DNA of 64,000 nucleotides from Oenococcus sp. UCMA 16435 (lineage in GTDB: Bacteria; Bacillota; Bacilli; Lactobacillales; Lactobacillaceae). Made by a program: the position numbers and the translations under genes. The DNA lies in the NCBI GenBank assembly GCA_004010835.2, contig CP030868.2, positions 558,001 through 622,000 of the forward strand. Direction: 5' to 3'. Positions within the stretch are counted from its first letter, which is position 1. Every line of letters starts with the position of its first letter. A model generated the notes under the pieces. It ran no database searches and was not told the origin of the DNA. It saw only the letters and a program-made list of their open reading frames with translations. Below, piece after piece: positions 9,570 through 17,296 of this stretch.

Positions 9570-10158
9570 AGTAACCCTTATCGCGTTTCAAAATTTCAAC
9601 ATTTCCAAATGTGTTTTCTAAATTTTTCTCAGCCGAAGGTGCTCCCTGCTTTTTTTGTAAAACCGCTAAAATGATACCTCCATCGATTAAATGTTTTTTA
9701 CTTTCTACAAGCATTTTTGTAACGACTGTTTTGCCAGCCCTAATTGGTGGGTTAACAACAATCGCTGCATAGTTTTCATGAATATTTTCATAAATATCAG
9801 ATTGAAAAACATTAGCCGAAAAATCATTTAATTCTAAATTACTTTTCGCCAAATTCAAAGAACGTTGGTTGATATCAACCATGTCAATGTCCAAATCCTT
9901 ATCAAGTGCTTTAAGAGCGATACCAACTGGCCCATAGCCCGTGCCGAGATCAAGAATTTTTCCACGCGGAAGTTCATAGAAGTGCGTATAAATAGTTTCC
10001 AACAAAACATTCGTTCCAAAATCGACTCTTGATTTGGAAAAAACACCAGCATCAGTTTTAAAAAGAAGCTCTTTCCCAGCAAAATTAAAATTAATTGTAT
10101 GTAAATCATGCGCCGAAGTAGGCTGGCTCACAAAATATTGTTCATATTTTTTATTCAT
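9544..10158 (-). CDS. rsmC: RsmC/YbxB-like 16S rRNA (guanine-N2) methyltransferase
   Basis: Class I SAM-dependent methyltransferase of 204 residues with motif I LDLGTGYGPVG (about 66-76), an acidic SAM-binding segment IDMVDIN and the catalytic VVNPP motif typical of base N-methylation. In Bacillus the orthologue ybxB lies just downstream of rplL, the same neighbourhood. The exact rRNA target is inferred from the family. Its start overlaps the lipoyl-like gene by 8 bases. Confidence 0.85.
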   Translation of the reverse strand: MNKKYEQYFVSQPTSAHDLHTINFNFAGKELLFKTDAGVFSKSRVDFGTNVLLETIYTHFYELPRGKILDLGTGYGPVGIALKALDKDLDIDMVDINQRSLNLAKSNLELNDFSANVFQSDIYENIHENYAAIVVNPPIRAGKTVVTKMLVESKKHLIDGGIILAVLQKKQGAPSAEKNLENTFGNVEILKRDKGYYVLRSSND

Positions 10159-10387
10159 CGCTTGCTATTTCAAATAAGGTATCAGTCGCGATCACCTGAT
10201 CGCCAACGCTAACGTTAATTGAAGAAACGACCCCAGTTGTTTCACTCAATATATCGTTTTGAACATCATTAACACTAAGGGTGCCAACAATATCTCCAGC
10301 ATTGACCCGATCTTTTTGATTAACTTGAATATCAGTAATCTTGCCTGCAACCGGAGCTAAGATTCTAATCGATCTTTGTCCTTTCAT
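10151..10387 (-). CDS. Stand-alone biotinyl/lipoyl-like domain protein, no modifiable lysine
   Basis: 78 residues forming one barrel-sandwich-hybrid domain: APVAGKITDI ... VNAGDIVG ... SETTGVVSSI ... VGDQV. In biotin or lipoyl carriers the hairpin carries a lysine (MKM or DKA); aligned here is LSVNDVQND, with Asp at the lysine place. So it is probably not biotinylated or lipoylated. ATG at 10387 has AAAGGA upstream, and a TATAAT only 8 nt before. It sits between rplL and the rsmC-tadA pair. Function unknown. Confidence 0.75.
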   Translation of the reverse strand: MKGQRSIRILAPVAGKITDIQVNQKDRVNAGDIVGTLSVNDVQNDILSETTGVVSSINVSVGDQVIATDTLFEIASDE

Positions 10388-10428
10388 ATCCTTTCATTAT
10401 ATCCTGACAAAAATCTAAATTAAGAGAC

Positions 10429-10452
10429 AAAAAAACCGCTTAAGCGGTTTTA
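10429..10452 (-). terminator. Terminator after rplL
   Basis: Perfect palindrome AAAACCGCTTAAGCGGTTTT followed by T-rich sequence; it ends the rplJL transcript and separates it from the lipoyl-like gene. Confidence 0.85.
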
Positions 10453-10465
10453 AAAAAATCTTAAA

Positions 10466-10831
10466 TTACTTGAGAGTAACAGTAGCACCAGCGGCTTCGA
10501 GTTTTGTCTTCAAGTCGTTGGCATCGGACTCGTTCAAGTCTTTTTTAATAACTGATGGTGCACCATCAACCAAGTCTTTAGACTCTTTTAAGCCAAGTCC
10601 AGTAGCATCACGAACAGCTTTAATAACACCAATCTTAGCTTGTCCTGGTTCAGTTAACTCAACATCAAATGAATCCTTAGCTGCAGCATCTTCGCCGGCA
10701 GCACCAGCAGCTGCGACCGGAGCAGCTGCTGAAACACCAAATTCGTCTTCGATTGCCTTAACCAAGTCGGCCAAATCGAGGATTGAAGCTTCTTTCAAAG
10801 AAGCGATAATTGCATCTTTATCAAATGCCAT
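10466..10831 (-). CDS. rplL: 50S ribosomal protein L7/L12
   Basis: Stalk protein that recruits translation GTPases. 121 residues: N-terminal dimerisation helices, Ala-rich hinge (about 35-50) and C-terminal domain with the conserved [16 protein letters not shown] helix. Start has GGAGG at the right distance. Downstream of rplJ in one operon under L10 leader control. Confidence 0.98.
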   Translation of the reverse strand: MAFDKDAIIASLKEASILDLADLVKAIEDEFGVSAAAPVAAAGAAGEDAAAKDSFDVELTEPGQAKIGVIKAVRDATGLGLKESKDLVDGAPSVIKKDLNESDANDLKTKLEAAGATVTLK

Positions 10832-10865
10832 GATTTTCCTCCAATATGCAGATTAATTCTGCGCT

Positions 10866-11459
10866 TTATTTGTTTTCAGTAGTCGAAGCATCAGATGCTT
10901 CAGCCTTTGTAGATTTTGAATCGTCACTAGCAGTTTCTTGTGCTGGAGTCTCAGCAGTCTCGCCATCTGCTTCGCGCTTTTCAGCAACAGCCTTAACTGC
11001 ATACATAAAGCTGCGAAGTGGTGACTGGAATTCGGAAAGTAATTGCTGGAGCAAGGTCTCTTTAGAAGGCAATGCAGCATAACGATTAATTGTGTCAAGA
11101 TCAGCAATTTTGCGATCAATGACTCCACCTTTTAATTCCAAAGCATCGGCAGTTCCACTGAATTTCTTTAAAATTCGAGCAGGTGCAACCACATCCTCTT
11201 TAGAAAAAGCAATCGCTGAAGGTCCCTTGAACAAATCACTTAACTCTTGATAACCAGCTTTTTCAGCTGCACGAGTTAAAATCTTATTCTTGATAACCTT
11301 GAGTGAAACGCCTTCATTACGAAGTTGGGAACGCAAATCATCAGCTTGGGCAACAGTCAAACCACGTACATCAGCAACAATTGCCGATACGGAATTTGAA
11401 AACATATCAGCGACTTCGTCAACTCTTTGAGCTTTGATCGCAATCGTTTTTTCGCTCAT
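10866..11459 (-). CDS. rplJ: 50S ribosomal protein L10 with acidic C-terminal tail
   Basis: Base of the L7/L12 stalk. Core RNA-binding domain is typical (VADVRGLTVAQ, FKGPSAIAFS). The protein has 197 residues against about 165-170 in most bacteria; the last 35-40 residues after the L12-binding helix are Glu, Ala, Ser and Thr rich and look disordered. AAAGGA precedes the ATG. Confidence 0.96.
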   Translation of the reverse strand: MSEKTIAIKAQRVDEVADMFSNSVSAIVADVRGLTVAQADDLRSQLRNEGVSLKVIKNKILTRAAEKAGYQELSDLFKGPSAIAFSKEDVVAPARILKKFSGTADALELKGGVIDRKIADLDTINRYAALPSKETLLQQLLSEFQSPLRSFMYAVKAVAEKREADGETAETPAQETASDDSKSTKAEASDASTTENK

Positions 11460-11469
11460 GAGATATCCT

Positions 11470-11593
11470 TTCTGTAAATAGTTCTACACATAAGAAAAAC
11501 CGCGCAACAGACGCGGCCCTAAAAAGCTTAGCTTTCCTCGGCAGGAATTACACCTTACGGTAACCGACGTCTTAGGTAAAAACGATATTTACT
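11470..11593 (-). ncRNA. Ribosomal protein L10 leader
   Basis: The 5' leader of rplJL contains the family landmarks on the minus strand: AAGACGTCGGTTACCGTAAG, then CCTGCCGAGGA, then a GC hairpin (GGCCGCGTC...GCGCGG) just upstream of the rplJ start. L10(L12)4 binds such leaders to repress its own synthesis. Limits are taken from the predicted transcription start and the start codon. Confidence 0.85.
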
Positions 11594-11599
11594 TAAATG

Positions 11600-11628
11600 A
11601 TCATACACAAAACGGCTTGATTTCTCAA
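11600..11628 (-). promoter_or_regulatory. Promoter of rplJL
   Basis: TTGAGA, 17-nt spacer, TATGAT on the minus strand. The -35 is embedded in the hairpin that terminates rplKA. Confidence 0.6.
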
Positions 11629-11635
11629 GTCGTTT
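11609..11635 (-). terminator. Terminator-like hairpin after rplA
   Basis: AACGACTTGA gaaa TCAAGCCGTT with one mismatch, followed by TTTTG. It follows rplA (stop 11653) and shares bases with the rplJL -35 region. Confidence 0.5.
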
Positions 11636-11652
11636 CACAGAATACTTACTAC

Positions 11653-12345
11653 TTATAATGAAGAAACATCAAGTTCAACACCAGGTCCCATTGTCGAGGC
11701 CAAGTGAACGCTCAATACATAAGTTCCCTTTACAGTGCTTGGACGAGCGCCAAGAATCGTTGAAGAGACACTTTTGATATTTTCGGCTAGTTTGTCACTG
11801 TCAAATGATACTTTTCCAACTGGAACGGCAACATTACCATTCTTATCAGTCCGATAAGTTACCTGTCCACCCTTGGCATCGGTAACGGCTTTTGTAACAT
11901 CCATTGTTACGGTGCCTTCCTTGGGATTCGGCATCAAGCCTTTAGGCCCCAAAGCACGGCCAACACGACCAACTTTAGCCATCTGATCCGGTGTCGCTAT
12001 TGCAACATCAAAATCGGTCCAACCGGCCTGAACTTTTTGAATCAAATCGTCGGTACCAACGAAATCTGCACCGGCTTGAGTAGCGTCTTTGGCCTTTTCA
12101 CCATCGGCAAAAACAACAACCGTCTTTGGATTACCTGATCCATTAGGTAAGACGATCGCACCGCGTAATTGTTGATCTGCTTTAGTTGTATCGACATTTA
12201 AATCAAAAACAACTTCAACATTAGAATCAAAATTAGTAAATGAAATATCTTTTACCAAAGATGCAGCATCGGCAAGCGAATACTTTTTGGAATCTTCGAT
12301 CTTCTCGGCAGCAGCTAAATATTTTTTACTGTGTTTTTTAACCAT
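11653..12345 (-). CDS. rplA: 50S ribosomal protein L1
   Basis: L1 stalk protein, also a translational repressor of its own operon in many bacteria. 230 residues, normal. Conserved motifs VGRVGRALGPKGLMPNPKEGT and TKAVTDAKGGQVTYR are present. Start overlaps the last base of the rplK stop. Confidence 0.98.
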   Translation of the reverse strand: MVKKHSKKYLAAAEKIEDSKKYSLADAASLVKDISFTNFDSNVEVVFDLNVDTTKADQQLRGAIVLPNGSGNPKTVVVFADGEKAKDATQAGADFVGTDDLIQKVQAGWTDFDVAIATPDQMAKVGRVGRALGPKGLMPNPKEGTVTMDVTKAVTDAKGGQVTYRTDKNGNVAVPVGKVSFDSDKLAENIKSVSSTILGARPSTVKGTYVLSVHLASTMGPGVELDVSSL

Positions 12346-12941
12346 TATTCAGCACTCCCTTCCGCTGGAGCATCAGTTGCATCAGCATCAGCATCTTCAT
12401 CATCTTTTTTAACTGCAACACCAGCTTCGGCAGCAGCACCCTCTGCTTCGGCTTCTGCTTCGGCCTCGGCAATTTCAGCACCAGTTGCCAAACGAGCGGC
12501 TCCCTGGTCAAGAGATTTCCCGTCAACAAGGAATCCCATTGAACGTGCAGTTCCCTTAACAACCTTAATAGCTGCTTCGAGACTGCCGGCATTCAAGTCG
12601 GGCAATTTGGTCTTGGCAATTTCCTCAATTTGTGCCGAAGTAACGTTGGCGACTTTTAAAGTATTCGGTTGTCCCGAGCCTTTGTCGACCTTGGCTGCTT
12701 TCCGCAACAAATCAGAAGCTGGTGGAGTCTTCAATACAAAAGTATATGAACGATCTTCATAAACCGAAATTACAACCGGAACGATTGATCCCGCCATATC
12801 TTTTGTTTGTGCATTGAAACTTTTAGTGAATTCACCAATATTAACTCCGGCCTGTCCTAGAGCTGGTCCAACCGGCGGAGCCGGAGTAGCTTTAGCGGCG
12901 GGAATTTGTAATTTAACAATTTTTACGACATTTTTTGCCAC
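12345..12941 (-). CDS. rplK: 50S ribosomal protein L11 with long acidic tail
   Basis: GTPase-associated-centre protein. I start it at GTG 12941 ([15 protein letters not shown]) since GAGAGGAG lies 6 bases upstream. The normal L11 ends after GTARSMG..V at about residue 141; here about 55 extra residues follow, rich in Ala, Glu and Asp, including an Ala-Glu repeat encoded by a repetitive GCTTCG-type tract near 12440-12475. The core with proline-rich [16 protein letters not shown] loop is intact. Confidence 0.95.
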   Translation of the reverse strand: MAKNVVKIVKLQIPAAKATPAPPVGPALGQAGVNIGEFTKSFNAQTKDMAGSIVPVVISVYEDRSYTFVLKTPPASDLLRKAAKVDKGSGQPNTLKVANVTSAQIEEIAKTKLPDLNAGSLEAAIKVVKGTARSMGFLVDGKSLDQGAARLATGAEIAEAEAEAEAEGAAAEAGVAVKKDDEDADADATDAPAEGSAE

Positions 12942-12965
12942 GATAATGTCTCCTCTCATAATCTA

Positions 12966-12998
12966 GCGGTGAAAACGTAGCCGTGACGCTACTTCCGC
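12966..12998 (-). promoter_or_regulatory. Leader hairpin of rplKA
   Basis: In the 5' untranslated region a two-part stem, GCGG...CCGC outside and GTAGC...GCTAC inside, precedes the rplK ribosome binding site. Possibly the site of autoregulation by L1, but I cannot match it to the known L1 target with confidence. Confidence 0.35.
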
Positions 12999-13027
12999 AC
13001 ATGATTGTTTTAAAACATGCAGAGTTA

Positions 13028-13056
13028 ATTATACGCTGACTTGATAATTTAATCAA
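13028..13056 (-). promoter_or_regulatory. Promoter of rplKA
   Basis: TTGATT, exactly 17 nt, TATAAT on the minus strand, just after the gntP stop. It makes rplKA independent of the gluconate genes upstream. Confidence 0.75.
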
Positions 13057-13062
13057 CAGTAA

Positions 13063-14562
13063 TTAATGAAAAATCGTTGACAGCAATAGAACCATCAATA
13101 ATCCGACCACAGAGATCAAAGTCTCCAATACGGTCCAAGTTTTCAAAGTCTCTTTAACATCCAAATCAAAGAATTCCTTAAACATCCAGAAACCGGCGTC
13201 GTTAACATGGCTCGCTGCTAACGAACCGGCACCAATAGCCAAAACAACAAATGCTGGATTAATGGCCGTTTGCGAAGCTACAATCGGGGCAACAATACCA
13301 GCCGAAGTCATTCCGGCAACTGTCGCTGAACCAACCGAAACACGAATAATCACAGCAACCAGCCAAGCAAACAAAATCGGCGACATTGACGAGTGGGCAA
13401 AAGCTTGAGCAATTGCGGTTGAAATCCCGCCAGAAGTCAAAACGCCTTTAAAGGCGGCCCCACCTCCGATAACCATTAGCAGATTCGCAATAGATTTGAT
13501 CGCATCAGTTAATGTATTATTGACATCTTTAATAGAGCGGCCTTGAAGCGGTCCCATTGACCAAAGAGCGAACAATAAAGCAATTACCATAGCAATCAAA
13601 GGATTGCCAAGAAAAGCAATGATTTTCTGAAAAGTTGTTGGATGAAGCAGGTAGCCGTTTTGAGCTGCGGCTGTCATCGCTTTCCAGGTTGCATCACCAA
13701 TCGTACCGGTATAAACCTGTTTTCCGCCATTAACAACCATTGTAATAATGGTCGTAATAACCATAAAGATAACTGCCATCAACGAAGTCAAAATAGAAAT
13801 TCCAAATGACGGCGTATCTTCTAATTTAAATTCCTTAACCGTTCCTAGAGCATCAAGATGCTTAGTAATTTTAAAGGCTTTCGGAACATATTTTTGGGCT
13901 ATTTTTGTAAATAAGGGTCCAGCAATAATCATCGCTGGAATGGCCACGATAATTCCGTAAATCAGAACCATCCCCATATTAGCTCCGAGAAGATTGCTGA
14001 CAGCCGTGGGTGATGGCTGTGGAGGCAGAAAACCTTGTGCGGCCGACAAGGCAGTTGCCATTGGAATACCTAAATAAAGCAAAGGAACATCAGCTTCAAG
14101 AGCAATCGTAAAGACGATTGGAATCAAAACAACCAATCCAACTTCAAACAATAAAGAAATTCCAATAATAAAGGAGGCAAAGGCAACTGCCCACTGAAGT
14201 CTTTTTCGTCCAAATTTGGCAATCAGAGTTTTGGCAATCCGATAAGAACCACCAGAATCGGAAACCAAACGGCCGATCATAGAACCAAAGCCAAAGACAA
14301 CAACCAATTCGCCTAAAGTACCACCAATTCCATTTTGAATTGCCGCAGCAATTCCGGCCGGATTCATTCCCAAAGCGAAAGCAACAATAATTGAAACAAG
14401 AATCAAAGTAACAAAAGTATTGATTTTAAATTTTAAAATCAAAGTTAAAAGTAGAGCAATTCCCAAAATTAAAATCAGGAAAGGCCAAATATTGAACCCG
14501 TTGACCAGCCAAGAAAAAAAGCCGGTTTTCGGATCGACAGTAATAGCTGCAAGTGATGACAT
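13063..14562 (-). CDS. gntP: Gluconate:H+ symporter, GntP family
   Basis: Imports gluconate across the membrane. About 499 residues, strongly hydrophobic with some 12 or more membrane segments; the GntP-family motif with PPQPSPTAV (near residue 180) and the C-terminal segment HVNDAGFWMFKEFF are recognisable. ATG at 14562 has GGAGGA upstream; an in-frame TTG 12 bases earlier is less likely. Downstream of gntK with 37 bases between them, so one operon. Confidence 0.92.
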   Translation of the reverse strand: MSSLAAITVDPKTGFFSWLVNGFNIWPFLILILGIALLLTLILKFKINTFVTLILVSIIVAFALGMNPAGIAAAIQNGIGGTLGELVVVFGFGSMIGRLVSDSGGSYRIAKTLIAKFGRKRLQWAVAFASFIIGISLLFEVGLVVLIPIVFTIALEADVPLLYLGIPMATALSAAQGFLPPQPSPTAVSNLLGANMGMVLIYGIIVAIPAMIIAGPLFTKIAQKYVPKAFKITKHLDALGTVKEFKLEDTPSFGISILTSLMAVIFMVITTIITMVVNGGKQVYTGTIGDATWKAMTAAAQNGYLLHPTTFQKIIAFLGNPLIAMVIALLFALWSMGPLQGRSIKDVNNTLTDAIKSIANLLMVIGGGAAFKGVLTSGGISTAIAQAFAHSSMSPILFAWLVAVIIRVSVGSATVAGMTSAGIVAPIVASQTAINPAFVVLAIGAGSLAASHVNDAGFWMFKEFFDLDVKETLKTWTVLETLISVVGLLMVLLLSTIFH

Positions 14563-14598
14563 GTTTTCCTCCAAAAATCAAAAAAAATTAATAAACGA

Positions 14599-16155
14599 TT
14601 ACTTTTCCGTTAGTTTGATGTGAACATGTTCACGCTGGAAATTAGCAATGTTTTCATATTCCGTCTGTAATTGACGACTTAGGCGAATAAAAATTGGTGT
14701 AAGTTCACGATAAGCCTCGTAATTTTCTGGATTTGGTTTGTATGTTTCCGCATCACCAAGCATGCCAGATATGTTTTCAATCTTATCTGTTAAACCTAAA
14801 GCTTTTTGACCAACAACCGTCGCTGCCAAAGCACCAGACTCAATCTCTTGAGGGACAGTTACGGATTGTTCGAAAATATCGGCCAGCATTTGCCGCCATA
14901 AAGCTGAATGAGCAAATCCTCCAGTTGCCTGAACCGATTTCAACTCACCAACTACTTCTTCTAAAGCTAAAGCAACCATATAAATATTAAAAATAATTCC
15001 TTCAAGAACCGCTCGTACCATATGCGCACGAGTATGATAATGCGTCAAGCCAAAGAAAGAGCCACGCGCATTGGCATCCCAAATTGGTGCTCTTTCGCCT
15101 CCAAGATAAGGATGAAAAAGCAGACCATCCGCACCAGCTGGAACTTTCGAGGCTATTTCAGTCAATAGATCATAAGTATCGATGCCCAAAAGAGCTGCTG
15201 TTGATTTTTCGGCATCAAAAAGATTGTCGCGAGCCCAACGAAAGACATCGCCACCATTGTTAACCGGCCCACCAACAACCCAGTGATTACGATCAAGGGC
15301 ATAAGTGAAAGTGCGTCCTTTTGGATCTATTTTTGGTTTGTCAGTAACAACTCTAATGGCACCGGAAGTACCAATTGTGACAGCAGCGACGCCTGGTTGA
15401 ATAGCATTTACGCCAAGATTTGACAATGGCCCGTCTCCAGCCCCATAAATAAATGGAGTTTCAGCCGGAATGCCAATTACCTTGGCATATTCTTTGCTCA
15501 TCCCACGTTCAATTTCGTAAGGATCAACCGGGATTGGCAATTGATCTTTAGACAGTCCGGTAATTTCCAGGGCCTGTTGATCCCAATCCAAGTTAAAAAT
15601 ATTGAAAAGTCCGGTTCCCGAAGCAATTGAAATATCCATTTTGTTCGTTTTAAACAAACGATGAAATATATATTCCTTAATGCCGAGGAAATGTTCGGCC
15701 TTTTTATAAATATCCTGTTGTTCGTTTTTAAGCCATAACAACTTGCTCAAAGGCGCCATCGGATGAATCGGTGTTCCGGTCTTGCTGTATATTTCTTGAC
15801 CAACACCACTTTCTTTTAATTGCTCGGAATATTTAAAAGCTCGGCCATCGGCCCAAGTAATCACGCGGGTTAACGGTTGCCAATCTTTATCAAAAGCAAT
15901 CAGTGAATGCATCGCGGAACTAAAAGAGACACCAAGAATCTTGTCATCATTTCCTAATTTGCCAGCACGAACAACGTCTGTTAGAGAATCAATCAAAGCT
16001 TCAAAAATTTCAACCGGATCTTCTTCGGCCATATCTGGTTTATCACGATAAAGCGGGTAACCCTTGCTTGAAGAGGCGATTATATGACCCTTTAGATCAA
16101 ACAGTACCGATTTTGTACTAGTTGTTCCGAGGTCGACGCCAATCATGTAGTCCAT
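14599..16155 (-). CDS. gntK: Gluconate kinase, FGGY family
   Basis: Phosphorylates gluconate to 6-phosphogluconate, feeding the phosphoketolase pathway used by heterofermentative lactic acid bacteria. About 518 residues with N-terminal GVDLGTTSTKSV phosphate-binding loop, TWADGRA segment typical of gluconokinases, and C-terminal domain GGFAHSALWRQMLADI. Start ATG at 16155 (MDYMIGVDLG) because GGGGG lies 5 bases before it. Expression probably controlled by a LacI-type repressor via the upstream repeats. Confidence 0.92.
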   Translation of the reverse strand: MDYMIGVDLGTTSTKSVLFDLKGHIIASSSKGYPLYRDKPDMAEEDPVEIFEALIDSLTDVVRAGKLGNDDKILGVSFSSAMHSLIAFDKDWQPLTRVITWADGRAFKYSEQLKESGVGQEIYSKTGTPIHPMAPLSKLLWLKNEQQDIYKKAEHFLGIKEYIFHRLFKTNKMDISIASGTGLFNIFNLDWDQQALEITGLSKDQLPIPVDPYEIERGMSKEYAKVIGIPAETPFIYGAGDGPLSNLGVNAIQPGVAAVTIGTSGAIRVVTDKPKIDPKGRTFTYALDRNHWVVGGPVNNGGDVFRWARDNLFDAEKSTAALLGIDTYDLLTEIASKVPAGADGLLFHPYLGGERAPIWDANARGSFFGLTHYHTRAHMVRAVLEGIIFNIYMVALALEEVVGELKSVQATGGFAHSALWRQMLADIFEQSVTVPQEIESGALAATVVGQKALGLTDKIENISGMLGDAETYKPNPENYEAYRELTPIFIRLSRQLQTEYENIANFQREHVHIKLTEK

Positions 16156-16253
16156 ATCTTCCCCCTTAATTTTCAAAAATAATCTAAATTCAAAAAAATT
16201 AAAGCTGCTTTCCATTGTTGAAAAGCAACAAAAAAAGATTCAAATTGTTAAAA

Positions 16254-16266
16254 GGAAAAGGTTTCC
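16254..16266. promoter_or_regulatory. Operator-like repeat, gntK-proximal
   Basis: GGAAAAGGTTTCC, an inverted repeat in the 5' leader of gntK. Same half-sites as the element at 16437. Confidence 0.45.
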
Positions 16267-16329
16267 GAAAGGACGATCAAACAAGAAATCTATTGTTGCG
16301 ATTTATCCGGAAGTATTTTGGTCAAATTG

Positions 16330-16358
16330 TCATAATCAATCTTAAGAAAAATCGTCAA
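16330..16358 (-). promoter_or_regulatory. Candidate promoter of gntKP
   Basis: TTGACG, 17 nt, TTATGA on the minus strand, about 175 bases before the gntK start and lying between the two operator-like repeats. Confidence 0.45.
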
Positions 16359-16436
16359 AATAAAAACTTGCAAACAAAGATTATGCATCAATGACTGAAG
16401 TTTTGTGTAATTTGAAATTATTTCTTCCTTTTGATA

Positions 16437-16450
16437 GGAAAACGGTTTCC
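16437..16450. promoter_or_regulatory. Operator-like repeat, nusG-proximal (LacI family or cre-like)
   Basis: GGAAAACGGTTTCC, a near-perfect 14-bp palindrome with central CG as in LacI/CcpA-family sites. It fits the cre consensus at 11 of 14 positions. Confidence 0.5.
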
Positions 16451-16469
16451 TTAATTGATTATAGTACTA

Positions 16470-17027
16470 TCAATATATTTTATCGATGTCATTAAATGGA
16501 ACTTCTGTTTCGGTTTCACGTCCAAACATGTCAACAAGTACTTGAACCTCTTGTTTTTCTCTATCGATGGCTGTAATTTTGCCTTCCATACCATTCATTG
16601 CACCGCCAATAATTGAGACAGTTTCACCGACTTTGACATTGAGATCGTCAACTTTGCGTTCGATTAAGCCCATCCGATGCATAATTCGATCAATCTCATC
16701 TTTTGTGACAGGATTCGGTTTTGAACCTTGACCATGAGATCCCAAGAATCCAGTGACCCCAGGTGTATTACGAACAACATACCAGGATTGATCGGTCATT
16801 ACCATTTCAACTAGCACATAGCCAGGGAAATCATTTTCTACAACTTTTTTTAATTCACCATTGGGTCCTGTTTTGATTTTTTCATTTTCAGGTACGATAA
16901 CCTGAAAAATAAAATTAGTCATTCCCATTGATTCACGACGCTGTTCCAAATTTTGTTTAACTCGATTTTCATAACCTGAATAGGTATGAACAACATACCA
17001 ATCTTTTTGTGGTTCTTCTTCAGCCAT
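16470..17027 (-). CDS. nusG: Transcription antitermination factor NusG
   Basis: Binds RNA polymerase and affects elongation and pausing. 185 residues: NGN domain starting WYVVHTYSGYENRVKQNL, linker, and C-terminal KOW domain (VGETVSIIGGAMNGMEGKI). AGAGG upstream of the ATG. Follows secE as in nearly all bacteria. Confidence 0.97.
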   Translation of the reverse strand: MAEEEPQKDWYVVHTYSGYENRVKQNLEQRRESMGMTNFIFQVIVPENEKIKTGPNGELKKVVENDFPGYVLVEMVMTDQSWYVVRNTPGVTGFLGSHGQGSKPNPVTKDEIDRIMHRMGLIERKVDDLNVKVGETVSIIGGAMNGMEGKITAIDREKQEVQVLVDMFGRETETEVPFNDIDKIY

Positions 17028-17052
17028 AATTACCTCTTTTAGTTCAAAATAA

Positions 17053-17076
17053 AAACCGCGGTTCCCCTCGGTTTCT
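17053..17076 (-). terminator. Hairpin between secE and nusG
   Basis: AAACCGAGG gga? CCGCGGTTTTT on the minus strand: nine pairs with one mismatch and a T-run. Could be a partial terminator or attenuator before nusG. Confidence 0.45.
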
Positions 17077-17084
17077 CTTTACTC

Positions 17085-17093
17085 AATATAACT
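17085..17093 (-). promoter_or_regulatory. Extended -10 promoter of secE
   Basis: TG-T-TAAGAT on the minus strand, 9 nt before the secE ATG, immediately after the SigH-like gene. Confidence 0.4.
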
Positions 17094-17098
17094 GATTT

Positions 17099-17275
17099 CT
17101 ATTTATTCATCAAGAACTTTATGCCGATACTAACTAATAAATCAACTAGGGCCAAAAAACCCGAGAAGAAAATAGACGTAATAATAACATAGTTAGTATC
17201 CCGACTGGTCTCATTTCCATTCAGCCAGGTAACATTTTTCATTTCCTCAATTGTGCCTTTTATATAACGAATCAT
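17099..17275 (-). CDS. secE: Preprotein translocase subunit SecE
   Basis: Short Firmicutes-type SecE of 58 residues, essential part of SecYEG. N terminus MIRYIKGTIEEMKNVTW matches the conserved amphipathic helix and KxVTWP-like motif (here VTWL); one membrane segment at about 30-53. ATG at 17275 has no Shine-Dalgarno; TGTTAAGAT ends 9 nt upstream, so it may be leaderless. rpmG, usually before secE, is missing here. Confidence 0.92.
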   Translation of the reverse strand: MIRYIKGTIEEMKNVTWLNGNETSRDTNYVIITSIFFSGFLALVDLLVSIGIKFLMNK

Positions 17276-17296
17276 ACTGCAAATATCTTAACAGAT

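Larger units (their letters stand above)
16156..16469. other. 314-bp gap between nusG and gntK: regulatory region
   Basis: No credible gene. It holds a candidate promoter (16330-16358) and two similar operator-like repeats (16254-16266 and 16437-16450). The rest is AT-rich without recognisable structure. Confidence 0.6.

Noticed and set aside
10846..11082. Plus-strand frame rich in Ser/Ala opposite rplJ
   Set aside because: Antisense of the acidic L10 tail; low complexity explains the open frame.
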